Source: JAGNZR01 sp051648365 (lineage in GTDB: Bacteria > Fusobacteriota > Fusobacteriia > Fusobacteriales > Fusobacteriaceae). From it: DNA of 61,400 nucleotides. Positions 56,423-61,400 of the stretch are shown in pieces. Numbering within the stretch: the first letter of the stretch is position 1; every line of letters begins with the position of its first letter. Under the pieces are notes generated by a model. It saw only the letters and a list, made by a program, of their open reading frames with translations, had not been told where the DNA came from and made no database searches. Location: NCBI GenBank assembly GCA_051648365.1, contig JBOFEZ010000127.1:1-61400 (forward strand), written 5' to 3'. The position numbers were made by a program, and so were the translations under genes.

Positions 56423-58666
56423 ATGAAAGAAAAAATATTTAAAATAGAAGGTATGACTTGTTCTGCGTGTTCAAGGCATGTGGAGCGAACTGCCAAAAAG
56501 CTTGCTGGAACAATAGAAGCCAGCGTAAATCTTGCTACTGAAAAACTTTGGATCAAATTTGATGAAGCACAATTAAATTCCGAGCAGATAATGTCTGCAG
56601 TAGAAAAAGCCGGATATAAAGCAATAGATGAAGAAGGATTAGAAAAAAATGACAGGGAAAAAGATCAGAGAGAGGAAGAGATAAAATCTCTTTGGAAAAG
56701 ATTCCTAATATCTTTAGTTTTCACAATACCTCTCTTAATAATCTCTATGGGGCATATGGTAGGATACAGCCTTCCTGATTTTATATCTCCTGAGGTAAGC
56801 CCACGAACTTTTGCACTATCTCAGCTGATTCTTACTACTCCGGTTATGCTGGTAGGAGAAAAATTCTTCAGAGTTGGAATAAAGACTCTTTTAAAGAGAA
56901 GTCCCAACATGGATTCTCTGATTGCCATCGGAACCTCTGCTGCATATATCTATGGAGTTTATGCAGTTATAAAAATATTTGCAGGAGATGTGCAGTTTGT
57001 CCATGTGCTTTATTTTGAATCTGCGGCAACGATACTTCTTCTTATAACTTTAGGAAAGTATCTTGAATCGGTAAGCAAGGGGAAAACTTCAGAGGCCATA
57101 AAAAAGCTGATGGGACTTGCTCCTAAGACAGCCCGTGTTGAAAGAGAGGGGAAAGAGACAATAATCCCTTTAGAAGAGGTAAAAGTAGGGGACATAATTA
57201 TTATAAAACCTGGAGATAAGGCTCCAGTAGACGGAGTGGTAACAGATGGAACTACCTCTATAGATGAATCTATGCTTACAGGTGAGAGTATTCCAGTTGA
57301 GAAAAGTAAAGGATCTCCTATAATAGGAGCCAGCATAAATAAAAATGGAACTATAAAATACTGTGCTACAAAGGTAGGAAAAGATACAGCTCTTGCCCAG
57401 ATAATTAAACTGGTTGAAGATGCTCAGGGATCCAAGGCACCTATAGCAAAACTTGCAGATATAATATCTGGATACTTTGTTCCTGTGGTAATGGGACTCG
57501 CAGTAATTTCAGGAGGAGCTTGGTATCTGACTACTGGGAATATTGAATTTGCTCTCACAATATTTATATCAGTGCTAGTAATAGCCTGTCCATGTGCTCT
57601 GGGACTGGCAACTCCTACTGCAATAATGATAGGAACAGGAAAAGGTGCTGAGTACGGAATACTTATAAAGAGCGGGGAAGCTCTAGAAACTGCCCACAAA
57701 ATTCAGACTGTAATCTTTGATAAAACAGGAACCATCACAGAGGGAAAACCTAAGGTAATAGATATCGTGACAGAAAATGGAATTTCAAAGGAGGAACTCC
57801 TTATACTGGCCGCAAGTGCTGAAAAAGGTTCTGAGCATCCTCTGGGAGAAGCTATTGTAAAAGCCACAGAAGAGAAGGAATTCCAACTGAAAAAAGTCGA
57901 TCATTTTATGGCTATTCCAGGATATGGAATAGAGGTTATAATCAATAAAAAAGATATTCTTCTTGGAAATGAAAAACTTATGAGAGAGAGAAATATAGAA
58001 CTTAAAAGTCTTGAAATGAAATCTCATACCTTTGCAGAAGAGGGAAAAACTCCTATGTATATTGCTATAGACGGAGTTGCTGCAGGAATAATAGCAGTTG
58101 CAGATACTGTAAAGGAAAGCTCAAAAAATGCAATAGAAGTTCTTCATAGAATGGGAATAGAAGTAGCTATGATAACAGGTGACAACAAGAGAACTGCCCA
58201 GGCCATAGCAAAACGGGTTGGAATTGACAGAGTTTTTGCAGAAGTGCTTCCTAAGGATAAGGCAACAGAGGTAAAAAGACTTCAAAAAGAGGGGAAAAAG
58301 GTTGCCATGGTAGGAGACGGAATAAATGATGCTCCAGCACTGGCCCAGGCAGATATAGGAATAGCTATCGGGTCAGGAACAGACGTTGCCATAGAATCAG
58401 CAGATATCGTACTTATGAGAAGTGATCTGATGGATGTATCTACAGCAATAAAACTGAGCAGACAGACTATCAAAAACATCAAGCAGAATCTGGTATGGGC
58501 TTTTGGATACAACATATTGGGAATCCCTATTGCAATGGGAATACTGCATATTTTCGGAGGTCCCCTTCTGAGTCCCATGATAGCCGGAGCTGCTATGAGT
58601 TTCAGTTCGGTATCAGTAGTAACAAATGCATTAAGGCTTAAAGGTTTTAAACCTGCAAAGATTTAA
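56423..58666 (+). CDS. copA: Copper-exporting P1B-type ATPase CopA
   Basis: 747 residues. One N-terminal heavy-metal domain has G-M-T-C-S-A-C. The membrane motif is I-A-C-P-C-A-L-G-L-A-T-P, the phosphorylation site D-K-T-G-T-I-T-E-G, and the nucleotide-binding motif S-E-H-P-L-G-E-A. G-D-G-I-N-D-A-P-A-L follows. Late helices contain the Y-N and M-x-x-S-S copper ligands. It pumps Cu(I) out of the cytoplasm. It is expressed with csoR and ends in a strong terminator. Confidence 0.95.
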   Translation: MKEKIFKIEGMTCSACSRHVERTAKKLAGTIEASVNLATEKLWIKFDEAQLNSEQIMSAVEKAGYKAIDEEGLEKNDREKDQREEEIKSLWKRFLISLVFTIPLLIISMGHMVGYSLPDFISPEVSPRTFALSQLILTTPVMLVGEKFFRVGIKTLLKRSPNMDSLIAIGTSAAYIYGVYAVIKIFAGDVQFVHVLYFESAATILLLITLGKYLESVSKGKTSEAIKKLMGLAPKTARVEREGKETIIPLEEVKVGDIIIIKPGDKAPVDGVVTDGTTSIDESMLTGESIPVEKSKGSPIIGASINKNGTIKYCATKVGKDTALAQIIKLVEDAQGSKAPIAKLADIISGYFVPVVMGLAVISGGAWYLTTGNIEFALTIFISVLVIACPCALGLATPTAIMIGTGKGAEYGILIKSGEALETAHKIQTVIFDKTGTITEGKPKVIDIVTENGISKEELLILAASAEKGSEHPLGEAIVKATEEKEFQLKKVDHFMAIPGYGIEVIINKKDILLGNEKLMRERNIELKSLEMKSHTFAEEGKTPMYIAIDGVAAGIIAVADTVKESSKNAIEVLHRMGIEVAMITGDNKRTAQAIAKRVGIDRVFAEVLPKDKATEVKRLQKEGKKVAMVGDGINDAPALAQADIGIAIGSGTDVAIESADIVLMRSDLMDVSTAIKLSRQTIKNIKQNLVWAFGYNILGIPIAMGILHIFGGPLLSPMIAGAAMSFSSVSVVTNALRLKGFKPAKI

Positions 58667-58698
58667 AAAGGGCTGCCATATCTGGTAGCCCTTTTTTT
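58666..58698. terminator. Bidirectional terminator after copA
   Basis: A 13-bp stem AAAAGGGCTGCCA / TGGTAGCCCTTTT (one G-U pair) with a short loop and T tail, between convergent genes. Confidence 0.9.
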
Positions 58699-59807
58699 TA
58701 AACATACTTTTCTAATCTGTCTCCATATTCAAAGAAAGGATAATCTGTGTACCCATTTTTCCCTCCAAAGTAAAAAGTTTCTTTATCTGGCAGAGCAAGA
58801 GGATAGCCCTTTTTAAATCTTGTAACCAGATCAGGATTGGCTATATATGGCACTCCGCAAGAGATTAGGTCGCAAAGATCTTCCTGTAAGGCTTTTTCTC
58901 CCCGCTCTAAATCATAACCACTGTTGAGAGCCAGAATTCCCCTGTAGATATCTCTTAAATCTCTTGTGGGGAATAGGGATTTTTTTTCAGGATCATAATC
59001 CTCTATTCCCATTGAGCTCTCATTTATCTCTAAAAAAGCCAGATTGTATCTGTTCAATTTTTCTATGATATACAGATAGAGAGGCTTGGGATCAGGATCA
59101 AAAACTCCGTTGAAACAGTTGTAGGGAGTGAGTCTTATGGAAGTATTTTCAGCACCGACCGACTTAACTACCTCATCTAACACTTCAAAAAGGAATCTGC
59201 TACGATTTTCTAAAGATTCACCGCCATATTGATCAGTTCTTTTGTTGCTATTTCTTTTCAAAAATTGATCTATGAGATAACCGTTAGCTCCGTGGATTTG
59301 AACGCCGTCAAAGCCTGAAATTATAGCGTTTTTAGCGGCTTTTCCAAAATTTTCGATTATTCTTTGAATATCTTCCGGGGTAGCTTCCCTTGCAGGAGTA
59401 ACATCAACAAAGCCATCCCGAGTCACGGTTTTCAAAATATCGTTTGTAGGACTAGGAGCCACAGGAGTCTTACCTCCTATAAGTGAACTGTGAGAGATTC
59501 TTCCAGGATGCCAAATTTGTAGGAAAATTTTCCCTCCTTTATTATGAACAGCTTGAGTGACTTTTCTCCACACTTCCATCTGTTTTTCATTAAAAATCCC
59601 AGGAGTATTAATATATGCAAAACCATCTTCACTTATTGCAGTGGCTTCAGTTATTATAAGTCCAGCTTCAGCTCGTTGCTCGTAATATAAAACTGCTTCA
59701 GAAGATAAAACGCCATCCTCATCAGCTCGATTTCTTGTCATAGGTGCCATCAGAACTCTATTTTTTAAATCCATATTTCCTATTTTTAACTCTTGAAAAA
59801 TTTTCAT
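58698..59807 (-). CDS. Old Yellow Enzyme-family alkene reductase (NemA-like)
   Basis: 369 residues. The classical OYE pattern is M-A-P-M-T-R-N-R-A near the start, I-W-H-P-G-R-I-S-H, F-D-G-V-Q-I-H-G-A-N-G-Y-L-I-D-Q-F-L and G-G-E-S-L-E-N-R-S-R-F. The active-site H-G-A-N pair binds the substrate carbonyl. There is no Fe-S cysteine cluster, unlike the OYE at 54106. It would reduce activated C=C bonds, nitro compounds or nitrate esters with NADPH. GGAGG lies before the ATG. Confidence 0.9.
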   Translation of the reverse strand: MKIFQELKIGNMDLKNRVLMAPMTRNRADEDGVLSSEAVLYYEQRAEAGLIITEATAISEDGFAYINTPGIFNEKQMEVWRKVTQAVHNKGGKIFLQIWHPGRISHSSLIGGKTPVAPSPTNDILKTVTRDGFVDVTPAREATPEDIQRIIENFGKAAKNAIISGFDGVQIHGANGYLIDQFLKRNSNKRTDQYGGESLENRSRFLFEVLDEVVKSVGAENTSIRLTPYNCFNGVFDPDPKPLYLYIIEKLNRYNLAFLEINESSMGIEDYDPEKKSLFPTRDLRDIYRGILALNSGYDLERGEKALQEDLCDLISCGVPYIANPDLVTRFKKGYPLALPDKETFYFGGKNGYTDYPFFEYGDRLEKYV

Positions 59808-59886
59808 ATAATCCTCCTTTATTTTGCTTTCTCCCTTAGTATGCTCGCGAAAAAGATAAAAGTCAAATTCGGATTTTATTTTATAG

Positions 59887-61032
59887 TTAGCCTAAAATAG
59901 AAATTGTCTTTAAAACTATATTATAATACCTCTCCAACTCCAGAGAAGTTAGGAATGGAATCTTGTGATTATCAATATATTCCTTTGAAACAGCCAGACT
60001 TAAAACAGCTCCGGTGTTTTTTATCAAACCAGTACCACCAATTTCATTGTGAATTTCGTTGGACATAAAAGTTACTCCTCCACAATCTTGACTTATGAGT
60101 AGAGCTAATTCTGCAACAATATCAACTTTTTCTTGTGAGGTAGGAGCTGAAGCTAGCTTTCTCCCTAAAGTTTCAATTTTTTCTCCTATTTCAAAAGTTT
60201 TAGACTGAAGAGCCCCTTTTTTTCTTTTCATGGAGTTGTGATCATAGTAAAGGAAGGGATACTTTAAAGTTGAACAAGCCTCAGTAAGTGCCTCAATCAC
60301 TTCAATCCGATCGTCCACCTGATCTCCTCTTACAATAAAAGTATCTTGGGATAGAGAATCTAGACTGCTATTGAAGAATTTGGATTCTACAACAATGGTG
60401 GGTATTCTGTCCAAATGAAAATCTTCCACAATAGTTTTTTTAGAAAAATAATTGGAGTTCCCCTCTAAATCCTCGTTGGGACCAATCCCTCCGGAAGTAC
60501 AATTGACTGTGGCTAAAAAAGAAACCGCAATATCATTGATATCCAAAACAGCTCCTAAAATATATCCGTGGTTGCTTCCTACATCTTCAGTTGTAATTTT
60601 GAAATTTTCAGGAAAATTTCTATAAAAACCATCTAGAGCAGCATTTGCAATGGCTGACTGGAGAGCTACAGGAACTTCTGAAACTCCCTGTCCATAAATT
60701 CTTCCAAACTGCTCTAAGACAATTGTATGTGTCAGAAGTGCTTCTTTCCCAATAATTCCTGAAATAATATTTTTTTCAAAAGGGGTTACTCCTCTTCGAG
60801 CCACACCGTAACCGGTACCCCCATTTTTTAAGTTTACTATGATCTTATTTCCGTCAAAATTTATATCGGATATTTCTAAAGAAAGATTTGTTGCTTTTTG
60901 AAAAAAGTATAATACAACAGCTAATCCAACAGAATCATCTTGAACTTGACCATTTATGCTATGGCAATGCCCACATCCTACATGACCTACAACTCCAACT
61001 GAACCATAACTGCTTTTACTGAATTTAATCAT
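59887..61032 (-). CDS. Unrecognised 381-residue protein with a Cys/His-rich N-terminus
   Basis: A complete ORF from ATG 61032, preceded by AGGTGAGA. No family is recognised. The N-terminus has a G-H-V-G-C-G-H-C-H-S motif at about 16-25, which could bind metal or hold a nucleophile. Two glycine-rich segments follow: G-G-T-G-Y-G-V-A-R-R-G-V-T (about 72-84) and V-N-C-T-S-G-G-I-G-P-N-E-D (about 177-189). A late helix has D-C-G-G-V-T-F-M-S-N-E-I-H-N-E-I-G-G-T-G. No signal peptide or membrane segment is seen. It lies 77 bp after glycerol dehydrogenase on the same strand and may belong to the same pathway. Confidence 0.75.
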   Translation of the reverse strand: MIKFSKSSYGSVGVVGHVGCGHCHSINGQVQDDSVGLAVVLYFFQKATNLSLEISDINFDGNKIIVNLKNGGTGYGVARRGVTPFEKNIISGIIGKEALLTHTIVLEQFGRIYGQGVSEVPVALQSAIANAALDGFYRNFPENFKITTEDVGSNHGYILGAVLDINDIAVSFLATVNCTSGGIGPNEDLEGNSNYFSKKTIVEDFHLDRIPTIVVESKFFNSSLDSLSQDTFIVRGDQVDDRIEVIEALTEACSTLKYPFLYYDHNSMKRKKGALQSKTFEIGEKIETLGRKLASAPTSQEKVDIVAELALLISQDCGGVTFMSNEIHNEIGGTGLIKNTGAVLSLAVSKEYIDNHKIPFLTSLELERYYNIVLKTISILG

Positions 61033-61109
61033 CTTCTCACCTGCTTCATATAATTTGTATGTCTCCTATTATACTATGAAACTTCGGATTTAACACTATA
61101 TTTTCTTTG

Positions 61110-61400
61110 CTATTTTCCCAGGGCATCTGCTGTAAGAATAGCTGACTCAACCATATCTGGAGTTATCTCATATGGGAAGTTATGGATAGTTTCCCCTGGA
61201 ACACATGAAGCTAGAGCAACAGCCTTTACCTTTTCTCTTATATTTTCCTTTACTCCCAGAGCTTCTAAAGTTGTAGGAAGACCGATTTTTTTACAGAACT
61301 GGATAACACATTTAGCTTCAGAAAGCTCATTTTCAAGTATCAGCTGAGCTATTGTTCCAAAGGCAACTTTTTCTCCATGATACATATGATGAGTTTCTTC
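61110..61400 (-). CDS. gldA: Glycerol dehydrogenase GldA, C-terminal part (cut by window edge)
   Basis: 97 codons are visible. The frame is open through the window's end, so the real start lies beyond 61400. H-H-M-Y-H-G-E-K-V-A-F-G-T is the metal-ligand region of iron-dependent polyol dehydrogenases of the GldA type. L-I-L-E-N, I-G-L-P-T-T-L and G-E-T-I-H-N-F-P match GldA's C-terminal domain. The enzyme oxidises glycerol to dihydroxyacetone with NAD+. An internal ATG at 61385 is not a start. Confidence 0.88.
   Translation of the reverse strand, partial: EETHHMYHGEKVAFGTIAQLILENELSEAKCVIQFCKKIGLPTTLEALGVKENIREKVKAVALASCVPGETIHNFPYEITPDMVESAILTADALGK

Overview
This window is AT-rich DNA from an anaerobic, diderm (outer-membrane) bacterium, most likely a member of the Fusobacteriota (Fusobacterium, Cetobacterium or Ilyobacter type). 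The inference rests on several traits seen together: strong GGAGG ribosome binding sites, an outer-membrane barrel protein ending in Phe, a [FeFe]-hydrogenase, oxygen-independent cobalamin synthesis and exported flavin/Fe-S proteins. I cannot name the species from sequence alone. No rRNA, tRNA, CRISPR array, prophage or complete insertion sequence was seen. Genes are densely packed, with clear intrinsic terminators between convergent units.

Layout. 1-200: relic of an IS (transposase N-terminus plus one element end) that supplies the last codons of a TrmH-type RNA methyltransferase. 1048-8853: ABC1/UbiB-like kinase, a fused NuoE-NuoF (HydC-HydB) hydrogenase subunit with HydA, an orphan PotD-like lipoprotein, dnaN and a repeat-rich lipoprotein. 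8895-9861: a 42-residue ORF divergent from a LexA/CI-like HTH-S24 regulator, with direct repeats between them. 9951-15941: aquaporin, then a group rich in exported or cysteine-rich redox-type proteins (double rhodanese, cupins, an exported TSCPD-domain protein, FMN-binding protein, DUF1540 protein, NapH-like membrane polyferredoxin), plus a GGDEF remnant and a small barrel protein. 16107-25712: housekeeping and stress genes, including htpG under a CIRCE-like operator, a tyrosine recombinase, a nucleoside hydrolase and photolyase.

25723-27402: a leader resembling a preQ1-I riboswitch, followed by two terminator-like hairpins, precedes a small radical-SAM protein (QueL-like candidate) and a YhhQ-family queuosine-precursor transporter. 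27404-39542 (minus strand) is one 14-gene operon for anaerobic corrin-ring synthesis through adenosylcobinamide phosphate (cbiP, cbiB, cobD, cbiX, cbiA, cbiC, cbiD, cbiE, cbiT, cbiL, cbiF, cbiG, cbiH, cbiJ). It is preceded by a cobalamin riboswitch and a terminator. A BtuCDF-type ABC importer is divergent from it and has its own promoter with a leader too short to hold a riboswitch. The nucleotide-loop genes (cobU, cobS, cobT), an adenosyltransferase and the uroporphyrinogen genes are not here.

42795-48641 (minus): nagA, nagB and a RpiR/MurR regulator for amino-sugar use, a YhcC-type radical-SAM protein, ogt and a DUF1846 gene whose leader contains an attenuator-like terminator. 48948-51953: RlmF, MscS channel, dicarboxylate/amino-acid symporter. 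52258-55194 (minus): Old Yellow Enzyme, MerR regulator, flavodoxin-like reductase. A textbook 19-bp-spacer MerR promoter lies at the merR/flavodoxin junction. 55351-58666: exported Cu,Zn superoxide dismutase, then CsoR and CopA behind a GC-rich CsoR-type operator. 58698-61400: a second Old Yellow Enzyme, an unrecognised 381-residue protein and the C-terminal part of glycerol dehydrogenase, cut by the window edge.
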